DNA of 64,000 nt from Bedellia somnulentella (lineage: Eukaryota > Arthropoda > Insecta > Lepidoptera > Bedelliidae): the NCBI GenBank assembly GCA_963576735.1, contig OY755178.1:3596001-3660000 (forward strand). The letters run 5' to 3'. This document shows, in pieces, positions 11,153-22,907 of the stretch (its first letter is position 1; each line of letters begins with the position of its first letter). Position numbers and translations under genes: made by a program. The notes beneath the pieces were generated by a model. That model saw only the letters and a list, made by a program, of their open reading frames with translations. It had not been told where the DNA came from and did no database searches.

Positions 11153-11347
11153 GGCGATCTAAGCCGACACTACATATAGTTAATACGTTACAATTATCGT
11201 ATGTAAAACGATTAATTACCACGTCCATTGCTTTTCTCATTGTTCATTTACATTACTGTTTGTAAACATCTTGGAAACCTCATTGGTCGACCAAAGTCTA
11301 GTGAGAAAACTGAAACTAAGCTCTTGGGCTATATTATTGCTACATTA

Positions 11348-11412
11348 GAGTTGGCTTATAATAGCACTACCCTAGTTTTTCCCGAGAAGCAACTTAAGAC
11401 TGGGGCTTTTTA
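11348..11412 (+). repeat. SINE-A 5' fragment
   Basis: AGAGTTGGCTTATAATAGCAC to ACTGGGGCTTTTT, diverged. Confidence 0.5.
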
Positions 11413-11931
11413 AGTGAGTTAAGATAGACATGTAGAATGAGGTTTAAAAATGAACACAGTTGTAGTTAGGGTCAAGGTACGGAGTAGGCGTAATCGGCTG
11501 CATATCAATTCTAGTATAAAATCATGAGCAAGAAAGGAAAATCGAAATCACGTCAATACTTATATTATATAGATGGGAGTCCCTATGGAACGAGTAAGGA
11601 AAGTAATTAATTTTGGGATAGATTTCAGCAGTGATCTATCGTTTTGGAACCATGTTATAAAGGTATGTAAAACACATACAGAATATTAGGATCTGTACTG
11701 TAGAATTTCTGAGTTGCCTCTTATGACATCCGCGGGAAGAAATGGGTTAGTACACTGAACAGCAAGAAGATGTCAAAATATATGAAACATAAACATCAAA
11801 AACCTAAATTGTTCACTAACTAATCATGATGCCACAGATTTAGAGTATGGGACAGATGTAAAGCTTATTATCAGCCAATGCCAACTTCTAAAGTTTGCGG
11901 CCCACCACGTGACGGAAAATTGGATCACTTA
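11413..11931 (+). pseudogene. Unassigned DNA with a Jockey-like RT scrap
   Basis: Near 11560..11690 two plus frames give YYIDGSP then MERVRKVINFGIDFSSDLS, joined by a frameshift. This recalls the post-YADD region of Jockey/CR1 reverse transcriptases. A SINE-A scrap (TTGCCTCTTATGACATCCG) lies at 11712..11757. Nothing else recognised. Confidence 0.35.
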
Positions 11932-11964
11932 TAAATAACATAACATAACATAACATAACATAAC
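11932..11964 (-). repeat. SINE-B tail, left of the RTE insertion
   Basis: (ATAAC)n, the complement of the SINE-B tail repeat. The rest of the SINE follows the LINE at 15121. Confidence 0.65.
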
Positions 11965-14900
11965 ACAACAGGAGTGGAAGGGGGTCCAACAACATCTTTA
12001 GGACCCCAAGTCAACCTCACCTGCACGTGGTACACTCTGCTGACTAACGGACGAGGCTCTGGCAAACAACCCACCAACCCGCACTGGACCAGCGTGGTGG
12101 GCTTATGGTCCAAACCCCCCAACCATGAGTGTACACACACAACCCTGGCCCCAAGTTCCCGGCGCCTCTAGCGATGACGCTGGCTTTGACGGTAGCCGGC
12201 CTAGTCGCGGAGGCAGGGGTGCTAAGAATCCCCGGGCGAGATCCTCCCGTCAGACGACCATGGCAAATTCTAAAATGGACACCGAAATCTTAAGCATTCT
12301 AACCTTCAATGTCCGCACTTTGATGGAAGACGCCAAACTCATTGAGTTAGACAACGCGCTAAAAGACATTAAGTGGGATATTGTTGGTCTTTCAGAAACT
12401 AGACGACTAGGAGAAGAGACTGTAGAGAGAGACAATGGAATATTCTTTCACTTTGGAGTCACCAGCGGGTTGTATGGAGTAGGGTTTCTGGTGGCTAAGA
12501 AGTGGAAGGATAACATCATTGAATTCATCAGCTATTCGGATAGAGTCGCCGTTCTTAAATTTCGAGTGACGCTGACGCAAACCCTAACAGTGATCCAATG
12601 CTACGCTCCAACATCACGGAAGGACAACGACGAAGAGGTAGAGGAATTCTATGATCTTGTAAACAAGGCATGCGATGAACACCGAGGCACTTGGAACATA
12701 GTCCTCGGTGATTTCAACGCAAAAGTCGGCATAAGGCAAGACCTGGATAACGAAGACGTACTTGGACCACACGGGCTGGGATGCCGTAACGCACGTGGTA
12801 CTCGGTTGATCCAGTTCGCCTTTGGACAGAGCCTCAAAATAAGCAACTCTTTTTTCCTTAAAAAACCTCAACGTCGCTGGACCTGGCGCTCTTTCGACGG
12901 AAAAACAAAGAACGAGATAGATTATGTGCTTACTTCCGATCAATCTATAGTAAAAGATATAACTGTTTTAAATCAATTTAAATGCAGCTCTGATCATAGG
13001 GCTCTTCGTGCAAGAATATGCCTTAACACAAAAATTGCCCGCAAAAAAATATTTATTAAACAAATTAGAAAACATAGCCGCAATAACCTCGCTTTTAATG
13101 CTGATGCTTTTAATTTAGAACTATCAAACCAATTTTCAAATCTCAACTTAGACTTAGATGATGTAGATTCACAGCTAAAAAACCTTCAAAACGCTATTAA
13201 ATATGCAAGCAGCAAAATCAAACAATCTGAACCCTGCAAATACAAATTAAGTGCATCCACCAAAATACTGATAGACGAAAGAGAATCTATAGAAAAAGGC
13301 TCCAGAGAATATTACATTTTTGATAGAAAAGTTAAGCGTAAGATCAGAAAAGACCTAAGAACATTTAATACTAATTTGGTACAAACAGCGATACAGAATA
13401 ACACCTCACTCCGAGTTGCCAAACAAGGACTCTCCAAAGGTAAAACCTGGATCACGAGGTTGACAGACGAGAATGGAAAACAACAAGGAAATAGAGACAA
13501 AATTATCGAAATTTGCACAAACTTTTATAAAACACTTTATTCAAATATTTTAAAAACAGACAAAAACTTACAACACACTTGCCCCGATTCCATCCCCCTC
13601 ATAACAGCCACCGAAGTCAATCTCGTTCTCAAAAACATGAAATACAACAAAAGCCCAGGTGAAGATGGAATAACGACTGAAGCCCTAAAATATGGAAGAC
13701 CAGTTTTACTACCACACATCACAAATATTTGCAATACAATACTTTCGACAGGAAAACTCCCTCCAAAATTGTGCCATTCCAATATTGTTCTTATGCACAA
13801 AAAAGGCGATAAAAGTGACATCGGAAATTATCGACCTATTAGCCTCATATCCCACATCTACAAAGTTTTTATTAAAATAATAGAGAACCGAATTGCTGGG
13901 CAGCTTGACTCTCACCAGCCCCCAGAACAAGCTGGATTTCGTCCCGGCTTTTCCACTACAGATCACCTTCAAACACTAAACCAAATTATTGAGAAAAGTA
14001 ACGAATTTAATAAGACCCTCTATCTGGCTTTTGTTGACTATTCGAAAGCGTTCGATAGCATTATCCATTCATCCATTTTTTCGGCACTACATAACCAAAG
14101 TATCGACCCCACTTATATTAGCATTCTAGAAACAATATACCGAAACAGTACAGCCAATATTAAACTACATTCAGCAGGCCCCTCATTTCTAATAGAGAGA
14201 GGAGTCAAACAAGGAGACCCGCTATCTCCGAAACTATTCACCTGCACCCTAGAAGAGGTGTTTAAGAGGCTGGCGGCCCCATGGGCCGACAGAGGCATTA
14301 AAGTTGGTGACAGAAGACTCACAAACCTTCGCTTCGCCGATGATATTGTCCTGTTTGCCCCATCTGCACCCGAGCTCCAGCATATGTTACAGGAACTCAG
14401 TGACGCAAGCCTTGAAGTTGGACTGAAGATGAATTGGTCAAAGACCAAGGCCATGACCAACAGCAGAAAACGTAGGGTCGAGGTAGATGGGCAGGAGATA
14501 CAGTTTGTTGATGAGTACATTTACCTGGGCCAGATAGCTTCCTTCGAAAACAGGCAGGATAAAGAGATCGAAAGACGGATTTCTAACGCCTGGAAGAGCT
14601 ACTGGTCAATGAAGGAGCTAATGAAGGGTAGCCTCCCGCTAACACTCAAGCGCAAGCTCATCGACATGTGTATCCTGCCTATCCTAACCTACGGCGCTCA
14701 GACCTGGTCACTGACAGAACTTCAGAAGTCCAAACTCAAGGTTTGCCAGCGAGCAATGGAGCGCAGCATTCTCAGTGTTCGCAGGTCTGACCGCGTAAGG
14801 AACACCACACTGCGCTCCTTAACTGGCATTGCTGATGTGGGTGCACAAACCGCCAAGCTAAAGTGGAACTGGGCCGGTCACATAAGTCGTATGCACCCAG

Positions 14901-15120
14901 ACAGATGGGCGAAGATCGCCACAGACTGGGTGCCACAAGACGGTTACCGGCGTAGGGGCAGGCCTCGGCGGAGATGGCGGGACGATCTAGATAAGTTTTT
15001 GCCGGGGTGGCCGGAGGTGGCACAGAGCCGGGACGTGTGGACTCAACAGGGGGAGGCTTTTGCCCAGCAGTGGGACACTATAGTAAAGGCTACATAAAAA
15101 AAAAAAAAAAAAAAAAAAAA
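11965..15120 (+). mobile_element. RTE-like non-LTR retrotransposon, apparently full length
   Basis: Inserted in the CATAA-type tail of a SINE-B; CATAAC repeats flank both ends, so the exact target duplication cannot be set. The 5' leader (11965..12124) has two potential stems: GGGGTCC/GGACCCC near 11988 and GGACCA/TGGTCC near 12086. It has one long ORF, then 25 A residues. Confidence 0.88.
12125..15097 (+). CDS. RTE-like endonuclease/reverse transcriptase (ORF2-type polyprotein)
   Basis: 990 codons without a stop. It copies the element RNA into a nicked target. An apurinic-type endonuclease domain spans about residues 56..300: FNVRTL near 61, GLSETR near 87, LGDFNAKVG near 194, SSDHRAL near 289. 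The reverse transcriptase domain spans about 495..800: FVDYSKAFDS (motif A) near 636, GVKQGDPLSP (motif B) near 693, FADDIVLFA (catalytic FADD) near 735. The C-terminus has GRPRRRW and a Trp-rich end. Translation may start at 12125, but Met at 12260 or 12275, just before the endonuclease, is more like RTE proteins. The stop TAA is the first bases of the A tail. An intact frame and pure tail suggest recent insertion. Confidence 0.92.
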   Translation: MSVHTQPWPQVPGASSDDAGFDGSRPSRGGRGAKNPRARSSRQTTMANSKMDTEILSILTFNVRTLMEDAKLIELDNALKDIKWDIVGLSETRRLGEETVERDNGIFFHFGVTSGLYGVGFLVAKKWKDNIIEFISYSDRVAVLKFRVTLTQTLTVIQCYAPTSRKDNDEEVEEFYDLVNKACDEHRGTWNIVLGDFNAKVGIRQDLDNEDVLGPHGLGCRNARGTRLIQFAFGQSLKISNSFFLKKPQRRWTWRSFDGKTKNEIDYVLTSDQSIVKDITVLNQFKCSSDHRALRARICLNTKIARKKIFIKQIRKHSRNNLAFNADAFNLELSNQFSNLNLDLDDVDSQLKNLQNAIKYASSKIKQSEPCKYKLSASTKILIDERESIEKGSREYYIFDRKVKRKIRKDLRTFNTNLVQTAIQNNTSLRVAKQGLSKGKTWITRLTDENGKQQGNRDKIIEICTNFYKTLYSNILKTDKNLQHTCPDSIPLITATEVNLVLKNMKYNKSPGEDGITTEALKYGRPVLLPHITNICNTILSTGKLPPKLCHSNIVLMHKKGDKSDIGNYRPISLISHIYKVFIKIIENRIAGQLDSHQPPEQAGFRPGFSTTDHLQTLNQIIEKSNEFNKTLYLAFVDYSKAFDSIIHSSIFSALHNQSIDPTYISILETIYRNSTANIKLHSAGPSFLIERGVKQGDPLSPKLFTCTLEEVFKRLAAPWADRGIKVGDRRLTNLRFADDIVLFAPSAPELQHMLQELSDASLEVGLKMNWSKTKAMTNSRKRRVEVDGQEIQFVDEYIYLGQIASFENRQDKEIERRISNAWKSYWSMKELMKGSLPLTLKRKLIDMCILPILTYGAQTWSLTELQKSKLKVCQRAMERSILSVRRSDRVRNTTLRSLTGIADVGAQTAKLKWNWAGHISRMHPDRWAKIATDWVPQDGYRRRGRPRRRWRDDLDKFLPGWPEVAQSRDVWTQQGEAFAQQWDTIVKAT

Positions 15121-15478
15121 CATAACATAAACGTTCACGCCGAATAGCCCCGAAGGGGTTGGCAGAGGTACTAATACTTCTGAACATCACGTGACTTTGT
15201 CACCTGGTATTCAGAGTACCCACGTTTTGCATGGACAGTGTACTCACGTGATAGGGGGCAGGCCTATCGCCGTTTTGTACGAATACACTGTCACATGACT
15301 AAGTACAACTCAGCCATGTGGGTTTCCTCACGATGTTTTCCCTCACCGTTAACAACCATGATAAATTAACCACACATATGTCTTTAGAAAAGACAAATTG
15401 GTGTAGGCCCGACCCAGGATTTGAACACTAGTCGTTTGCACGATAACCGAGTGTTCTACCCTCTGGGCTATCACGGTT
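15121..15478 (-). repeat. SINE-B body, right of the RTE insertion
   Basis: Complete from CATAACATAAACGTTCACG to the tRNA head (GGGCTATCACGG); the same copy as 11932..11964. Confidence 0.88.
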
Positions 15479-15816
15479 GCTGAATTAGTTATTATAAGTC
15501 TTAGATCTAAGTTATTTTACAATAAAACTAAATTGGATAAATTCAGATGTACGAATATATATCTATTAAATATACAATGTTTTAGTTTCAAAACATCAAC
15601 GCCAATACTACCGTACTCATTTAAAGGTAGGTCACTTGCACTAAGCTGCTGATAAAGCTATATAACTCGTTCCGAAGACAGTTTTAGCTCTCCCGTCATT
15701 TGTGTAATGCTACAAAGGCACTGCACGAGCAAAATGTCATTGGCCGATATTTGCAATTGACATGGACGGAGGAAACACTCTTGGATTATTTATTGCTGTA
15801 TTTTACTTATTATAGC
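15479..15816. other. Unassigned AT-rich DNA
   Basis: No coding or repeat signal recognised. Confidence 0.4.
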
Positions 15817-16028
15817 CGTGTAGTGTCGGCTTAGAATAGCACTACCCCGTTTCTACCGATGGGTGTACGTGAAAGGCGACTGACGGAAATGGGGCTTTTA
15901 AGGTATTTTTGGGCGATGCGGTTGGAGACCCATCACCAACAACCTTTACTTTTCCATCTTTTCCCAACCCAATTTTCTAAAAGAGGCTGAGGAATAGGCA
16001 TATAGCCGTGAGTATATATGCTCAGGTA
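15817..16028 (+). repeat. SINE-A with internal deletion
   Basis: Full 5' half; after GAGGAATAGGC it jumps to ATAGCCGTGAG, losing about 40 bp. Confidence 0.85.
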
Positions 16029-16607
16029 TATATGTTTACTTATTCATGTATAATACATACTTAACTTAACTAGTCGATATACTAAGTAAGGTATTTTTTG
16101 TGGATGGTATCAAAATCGATTTAGTAAAAAGACACACGTTTCAAAGCAATTTCTTCAGGGCAATTCGTTTGAAATTGAGTATTTTCCAATTAATAACGTA
16201 AATTTGTTTCTCTTAATAAAAAAACATGATTTTTGGAAATGAATTATATTCTATTAACTGTAGTTTGTAATAAAAACTGGCAGAATAGCAATCTGTTTTT
16301 TTAACACACGATTTGAAAAACAGCAACTTATTTGCGAGAATTCTGTAAAAATAATAAATTTTTAAAACCTATCTCATATTTGCGTCAGCTACTACAAAAC
16401 ACTTCACAAATAAGGAACTCGTACTTAGCCATTTTCTAAGTGATATAAGCATGCTAGTGTGCATAATTATAATTGTTTGTGCATAAAATCTTATAATTGA
16501 TAAGCATTCTAATTTGCGTTTATGTATTGGATGTTTCTGCTAGTAGTGTGAGAGTTTTTACAATGTATTCTACAAAATGAATGTAGGTATGCGGGCTTAA
16601 TTCAATA
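16029..16607. other. Unassigned AT-rich DNA
   Basis: No coding or repeat signal recognised. Confidence 0.4.
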
Positions 16608-16859
16608 AACATACATACATACATATTCCCACGGCTAGAAATCCCTAGAAGGGGTAGCCAGAACTAAGGAATTATAAATTCCTCAGCCACTTTTGGAAGT
16701 TAAGTGGGGAAAAGATCGTGAAATAAAGGTTATTGGTGATGGGTCTCCAGCCGCATCGCCCAAAAATCCATTAAAAATCTCCAATACCCTTAGTCGCCTC
16801 TTACGTACACCCATGGGAAGAAACGGGGTAGTGCTATTCTAAGCCGACACTACACAGCA
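16608..16859 (-). repeat. SINE-A copy, full length
   Basis: CATA tail at the left, ends GCCGACACTACACAGC. Confidence 0.9.
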
Positions 16860-17800
16860 TTATAATCATAAATATAATTGAATAAAATATGACTATTACT
16901 GGAAAGACTTGAATCAGCATAGCGCTGAGAAAATTTACCAAAGCTATCTTTTTGTTGCCAGTATAATATTTCTCTCAAGCGCTTATACTTGACATTTGTA
17001 TTAGAGTCATAAGTTTGAAGTAAGATATTCATAAGTTCATAAGCTATTTTATTGCGAAAACATACAAACTGAAGGCTTTGCTTCCAATCGGATAAGTAAG
17101 ATATTCAACACAATGCTACCGTGGTTATAAATGAGCCGTTTTTTTATAACCCAAAGCATAAAAACTGCTTTATTAAAACCACATAAAGTTTTACATATGC
17201 CCTCTGTATTATTTAGAATTGTACATAACTAAATGTTTTTAAGTATTATTATTTATATAGCTCTTTACATATATTGTCTTTTCTTATTCCAGATTAAAAA
17301 TATATAATGAACAGCTTAAGTTCTTACTTCAATGGCACTAGGACACCTGAGTTCAGAAGAGGTTGGCTTTGTGCCTAGACACAGCGTCGCTCACATATTT
17401 TTTGTTTCATTTGGCTTTCAAACCAAATGTTAGCGCAAATAGAGCGTAGTGGTTGCATTTAACGAATACTCAGCTGGGATTGTATAAAGAACGTTTGTTT
17501 AGTTGTTTTAGTGCACTCGTGTTCGCATTCAGGAATCTTGAGAGAATGTAGCAATATTTATTTACATAAAGGAAATTAGCTATTGCGTTCACTTTAATGA
17601 TTCTGGTAGCTGTATCTTACAAGAGTAAACTTTTCGTTTATTATACCCATGTCGTAGTTGGTTAACTTCCGAACCCCAAAGTTGCTGGTTCGATTTGCGA
17701 TTAGGGGAATAATTTTTATGGTGAATATGAATATTAATTTCATCGACTTTGATGATATTTATATGAGTAGTATATTTTTATTTATTTTTTTCAGTTTGAA
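16860..17800. other. Unassigned AT-rich DNA
   Basis: No exon or repeat recognised. Confidence 0.35.
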
Positions 17801-17811
17801 CATTGTATTAT

Positions 17812-17899
17812 AACATAACATAAACATAAACGTTCACGCCGTTTATCCCCGAAGGGGTTGTCAGTGGTACCAATACTCCTGAACTCACATGGCAAGCGC
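17812..17899 (-). repeat. Short SINE-B 3' copy with 11-bp target duplication
   Basis: Only the last about 85 bp of a SINE-B subtype (AACTCACATGGCAAGCGC). Flanked by CATTGTATTAT at 17801..17811 and 17900..17910. Confidence 0.88.
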
Positions 17900-17910
17900 C
17901 ATTGTATTAT

Positions 17911-19661
17911 TTGAATACAAATTAACGTATTGTAAAATATAATAATATCATACCATTCTAAAATATTCATAATAAGCCCTTTAATTAGATACTTAACCAT
18001 TTGTGGAATGATAAAGAATATAATATAAATATGCTCTATTCATACCCAAGCATATACTATGAAAAATGGAATTAAAATTTGAGACGAAATGAAATTGAGT
18101 GATATAATATATATTTTTTAATAAAAGAACTCAAGCAGACTCAGCACTGTAAATTAAAACGGGCAAGTGTATGTCGACTACATAACAGACATGAGTCAAG
18201 ATAAAAATGTAGCCTTCATGGGCGTAGTCGCCGGCGAAAAGCTAGTAATATTTATAAAAGAAACCCACCTTTCATTGACCTCAGTAAAAACTTGCTTCAT
18301 TGAATACTCGAAGAATTTTAATTAAAAAGACATAAACAAATTTAAGTCTTCTTATTCACTGCATCATAACGAGTTTCCGAAGTCAGTTTAATATCATTAA
18401 GAAACGTTTCATTTGAATCGAAATCGCAATTAAATACTTTCCAAGAACGATCGAGGATGTCGAAGTTTGCCGACGTGTTAATAGTAGTGTAGTAACTTAA
18501 CTAGTGTTAAGGTAGATACTTGTCGATTCTAACTGCTAGGTCAATACTCAGACTTTGAGCTACGCGACAAGAGACAGAAAAATTGGCCACAAACTTAAAT
18601 AAAAGACAAAAAAAAACTGGAAACAAGATGAGATATGTCAATCATGTCATCATGGGAAAATTGAAACACGTACAAATTGCGTTTGATTGGTTTTACATTT
18701 GAGAAATTTGAATAACCTTAATTGTTACCTGCGATATTTTTTATGATTCTTTTTTGCAAAAGTTGTTTTACTTTACTAGTTCGTTTTTTCATTCATAATA
18801 ATTTGAAAAAGTCACGTTGTCATTGTACCCCCAAAATAATTAATTAATTTAATATATTTTGCATAAGGGCTTAAAGAAGTGTATATTTATTCGTCTTCAA
18901 AACCTATAGTTTCATATTTTAGACTGCAAACATTTATTATCTTTAGTAGCCTATCGCTTCTCTTTTTCTTAGATTCTCATACTTTCGTGTTGAAACTTAA
19001 AACGAAGTTACCTGAATCTCTTTGCGTGAAAACTTGTTGGATAAAATCAGTGGCAGAACTTTTAGTTAACGAACTTTTCTCTGCATCTGTCAACTTGGTT
19101 TCTGCTTTTATTTATTCTAACATTTGCAATTAATTTCCTATAGTTTTTTTCCATTACCGGTAAAAATATATTATTTATTCCTAATTAAAACTGAGTGACT
19201 TTTTTTGTATTATTAGCGTAGTAACTTTATAATCAGCGCAGTTAATATACAAAATATTATGTAAGATATTTCTGTATCAAATGATAAATTTAAGGTTAAT
19301 ATTAAACGGAGCTAAAATATAAACTCAAGTGCCAAAGCAAGCACTAAAACGGCATTATCCCTATACTAAAACATAAGTTATGAGCTGTTACAAGTCAGCA
19401 ACTAGGTACCATCTATGAGTTACTGCTTCAAAATGTAATTAATTTGCTGTTAGAACAGATTTAAGACATTTTAGTTGATATAGTAAAGGACATTTGTCTT
19501 GACCATTAAAATGATAATAAGGACCTCTCGGGAACAATACAGTAAATAGCGTAATGCTATCTCTAGTTTTGCATATTATAACGCTCAGAATTGAGTAATG
19601 TTAAGATGGGGTACTTTTTTATGAACTGGTCCCAAAATTTTAGTGCTGTTTTGATAAAAAG
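17911..19661. other. Unassigned AT-rich DNA
   Basis: Apart from the Helitron-like end at 18228..18245, I see no gene or repeat. An open run at 18879..19133 has no recognisable similarity. Confidence 0.35.
18228..18245 (+). mobile_element. Possible Helitron 3' end
   Basis: A 10-base palindrome TCGCCGGCGA, four bases, then CTAG followed by T. This resembles Helitron 3' ends, but the hairpin is closer to CTAG than usual and no 5' end was found. Confidence 0.3.
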
Positions 19662-19913
19662 ATACATACATACATACATATACTCACGGCTATAAATCCC
19701 TAAAAGGGGTAGCCAGAGCTGAGAAATTTAAAATTTCTCAGCCACTTTTGGAAGTTCAGTGGGGAAAAGATATTAGAATAAAGGTTGTTGGTGATGGGTC
19801 TCCAACCGCATCGCTCAAAAATCCCTTAAAAAGCCCCAATACCGTTAGTCGCCTCTTAAGTACACCCACCGGAAGAAATAGGGTAGTGCTATTCTAAGCC
19901 GACACTACACAGC
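19662..19913 (-). repeat. SINE-A copy, full length
   Basis: Four CATA units, close to consensus, ends GACACTACACAGC. Confidence 0.92.
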
Positions 19914-20205
19914 TAAATCTAAAATGATAAAAAGATCTAGTTTTCATATTTATACTAACGATTTATAAAAATACTTTTTAAAACAAATAAACACAGTTTA
20001 CTGTATTATTTCTGGAAAGGTTCCTGACTTGTAGAGTTTTCGATTATTTATCTACTTCACTACATCCAACTAGTTCATAATACCTATCTCTTTATCCAGA
20101 TATTGTGACATGAAAGGATTTGGTGATTTCACGAAGGTGCATGAAGATAAGGTCGTGAAATAGATGCAAAGACTCAGCGTCGGTAGAGTTGTAGGTAGAA
20201 GATGA

Positions 20206-20452
20206 ACATACATACATATACTCACGCCATTAGTTCCCTTTGGGGTAGGCAGACACTGTTGATCACAACTTCGTACGATCCTGACAAACCTCTCTAGCTT
20301 CGTTTACATCCATCAATCTTTTCCTACATGCTCTTTTATTCTTCATACTTCGGACGCCAGCCTTTTTGAGCACACTCTCAATTTGGTCCAAGTGTGTTCT
20401 CCGTGGTCGTCTTCTACTAACATTACCATCCAGACTAGCTCTATAGATGAAT
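20206..20452 (-). mobile_element. LINE-T 3' fragment with C-terminal coding
   Basis: The minus strand encodes a run with RRRPRRTHLDQIESVLKK, then KAGVRSMKNKRAC and NEAREVCQDRTK, the LINE-T ORF end, then the tail. Confidence 0.85.
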
Positions 20453-20566
20453 ACTATAAACATATAAAAATAAAAACATATATGCTAAAAGAATGATGTT
20501 AAAGTTCTGATGAATATATGTAACTAAAAGGTTTTCGATGATTTGCATGTTAATATATTTCATAAC

Positions 20567-20815
20567 ATACATACATACATATACTCACGGCTATAAATCC
20601 ATAGAAGAGGTAGCCAGAGCTTAGGAATAAAAAAATCCTCAGCCACTTTTGGAAATTTAAGTGGGGAAAAGATGGTAATATAAAGGTTGTTGGTGATGGG
20701 TCACCAACCGCATCGCCCAAAAATTCTTTAAAAGTCCCAATACCGTTACTCGCCTCTTACGTACACCCACCAGAAGAAATGGGGTAGTCCTATTCGAAGC
20801 CGACACTACAGGGCA
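20567..20815 (-). repeat. SINE-A copy, full length
   Basis: CATA tail at left; ends GCCGACACTACAGGG. Confidence 0.9.
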
Positions 20816-20922
20816 CTATTTTATAAGTGTAACTTTTTGCTGAATTGGATGATGCCTTTGCTTTTTATGTATATAACATTTTAAAATTATTATAACTTAC
20901 AATGCAACTTTAAAAAATAAGA

Positions 20923-21090
20923 TATACACATATATTCAGGCCATTATTTCTCCTTAGGGTAGGCAGGAATTATCGATCGCCACTTTTTACTATCCTGGCA
21001 AACCTCTCTAGCTTCGTTTACAACAATTCATATTTTCCAACATGTTCTTTTATTTTTCCTACTTCAGTCGCCGGCCTTTTTGTATATAAT
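20923..21090 (-). mobile_element. LINE-T 3' fragment, diverged
   Basis: ATATATTCAGGCCATTATTTC, CTTAGGGTAGGCAGGAATTA and GCAAACCTCTCTAGCTTCG match LINE-T with many changes. Confidence 0.75.
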
Positions 21091-21407
21091 TTTATGTGTG
21101 AAACCTGTAAACAGTTTTAAAAATAATTTGTATATAAATCCAATAAAAACAATAAGTGTAAAGTTTCGGCAAAATAAATGCTATAACTATACGAATTTAA
21201 TGCTACAGCGACTCAAATTTTATCCTCAAAATAAAAATGAAAGAATCTGAAAAACAATAATCTGTAGTATTAATTTAAATTACTGTTGATTCATAATGAC
21301 CATTAAAAACATTTGTGTGTGTGCAATCAACACTTAAAGAATTGTAAGATATAATTCAGGTCAGGAGCAAAGGGTTGAAATTTGTGTAATATATATTATG
21401 TAGGATT
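21091..21407. other. Unassigned AT-rich DNA
   Basis: Lies between two opposed LINE-T fragments; nothing recognised. Confidence 0.4.
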
Positions 21408-21650
21408 GATGACAGTAAAATGGTGAGACAGATCTATAGAGCTAAAGTGGAAGGTAATGTTATTAGAGGACGACGACGTAGAACGCATTTAGACCAGATA
21501 GAGATCAAAAAGGCAGGCGTCCGAAGTATGAAGAATAAAAGAGCATGTATGAAAAGATTGATGGATGTTAACGAAGCAAGAGAGGTTTGCAAGCACAAAG
21601 TGGCGATCGATAGTCTCTGCCTACCCCAATGGGAATTATGTCCCGTCGTC
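21408..21650 (+). mobile_element. LINE-T 3' fragment with C-terminal coding
   Basis: Open from 21420: [40 protein letters not shown], then CTCTGCCTACCCCAATGGG. The final TATG tail is lost. Confidence 0.85.
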
Positions 21651-21978
21651 GGTAATTTTTATGATAAGTTCATTAGACACAGAAGAGTTCCATTCAGTTA
21701 TTTATAGTAGGTAGTTAATACTGATACCGAAATTATTATTCGACAAAGGCTATTACACAATATATAGTCACGTTTTAATTACATACCCGAAGATATTGCA
21801 AGCACTTATGTCTTCATTGAATATGGATAATATGAATATGAAGCAAAAATAATCAAAAATATATCGTTTTACGTCCTTGGTGTCCTTTTAAATAGTCATT
21901 CGTTTCTGTTTTTATTGCGTACAATGCAATACTATATAATATTTAACAAGATGAACATTGAAATGCACACAAACTCCA
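21651..21978. other. Unassigned AT-rich DNA
   Basis: Nothing recognised. Confidence 0.4.
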
Positions 21979-22220
21979 ATGTTCACGCCCCGAATATCCT
22001 CAAAGGGGTTAATAAAAATACCAATACTTCTAAACATTACGTAAAATTGTCTCATGGTAACCCACGAGTCTGCTTAAACAGTGTACTCACTCGATAGGAG
22101 GAGGTCGATCGCCGTCTTGTACAATCACACTGTCACATGACTAAGTACAACTGAGCCATGTGGGTTTCCTCACGATGTTTTTCCGCACCGCTAACAATCA
22201 TGATGAATTAACCACACCAG
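21979..22220 (-). repeat. SINE-B copy, head missing
   Basis: From TGTTCACGCC to TGAATTAACCACACC; stops before the tRNA head. Confidence 0.82.
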
Positions 22221-22228
22221 GAACCATT

Positions 22229-22292
22229 CCAACGTTCAGAAGTATAAGTAAATCCGCAAACTCATTCGGGCACAAACGGCGTGAACGTTTGA
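22229..22292 (+). repeat. SINE-B 3' scrap
   Basis: CGTTCAGAAGTATAAGTA and GGCGTGAACGTTTGAATT, in opposite orientation to its neighbour. Confidence 0.55.
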
Positions 22293-22639
22293 ATTATTAA
22301 AAATATTGACATCTATTTTTGCTTGTATAAAAACATAAAAATTATATTTGACAACCAAAAAGGATTATGTTTTACATCACTAGCGATTACTTTAAATAGC
22401 TGAAGGCAAATCGCGAACATATCCAAATTTAAAAAGTTTGCATTGTTAATGTTGAGTTATTAAAACTGAATGCATTCATTCATGACCACTTAATTTCCGT
22501 TTTACTGGAATTACCGGTAAAACTATGAAATAAATGAACGATTTTATAAAATGAAAATGAATTGAAATTTCGCCGTTTTATAAGTTTGAAATATTAATAA
22601 CGTTACTGCGCAATGAAATCTAGCAAACCGTTTATGCAA
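22293..22639. other. Unassigned AT-rich DNA
   Basis: Nothing recognised. Confidence 0.4.
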
Positions 22640-22907
22640 CTGTGATAGCTCAGTGGGTAGAACACCGGTTATCGTGCAGACGATGAGGGTTCAAATCCCG
22701 GGTCGGGCCTACACCAATTTGTCTTTACTAAAGTCAAAGTCATATGTGTGATTAATTTATCATGGTTGTTAACGGTGATCAAAATCATCGTGAGGAAACC
22801 CACATGGCTATGTTTTACTTAGTCATGTGACAACAGGCTTGCCTCCTACCACGTGAGTGCACCGTCCAAGTAAAATCCTTTAGGCATATTCAACGTGAAT
22901 TTTTGAG
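22640..22907 (+). repeat. SINE-B copy with well-preserved tRNA head
   Basis: The head has A box TAGCTCAGTGGG and B box GGTTCAAATCC; the body ends near TTCAACGTGAATTTTTGAG. This is the best copy for the Pol III boxes. Confidence 0.9.

Noticed and set aside
11965..12124. HDV-like self-cleaving ribozyme at the RTE 5' end
   Set aside because: Known for some R2 and RTE elements, but I could not form the nested P1-P2 fold from this leader; only two simple stems are visible.
22640..22715. tRNA gene at the SINE-B head
   Set aside because: It has A and B boxes, but the same head with its body and tail recurs many times; it is a SINE.
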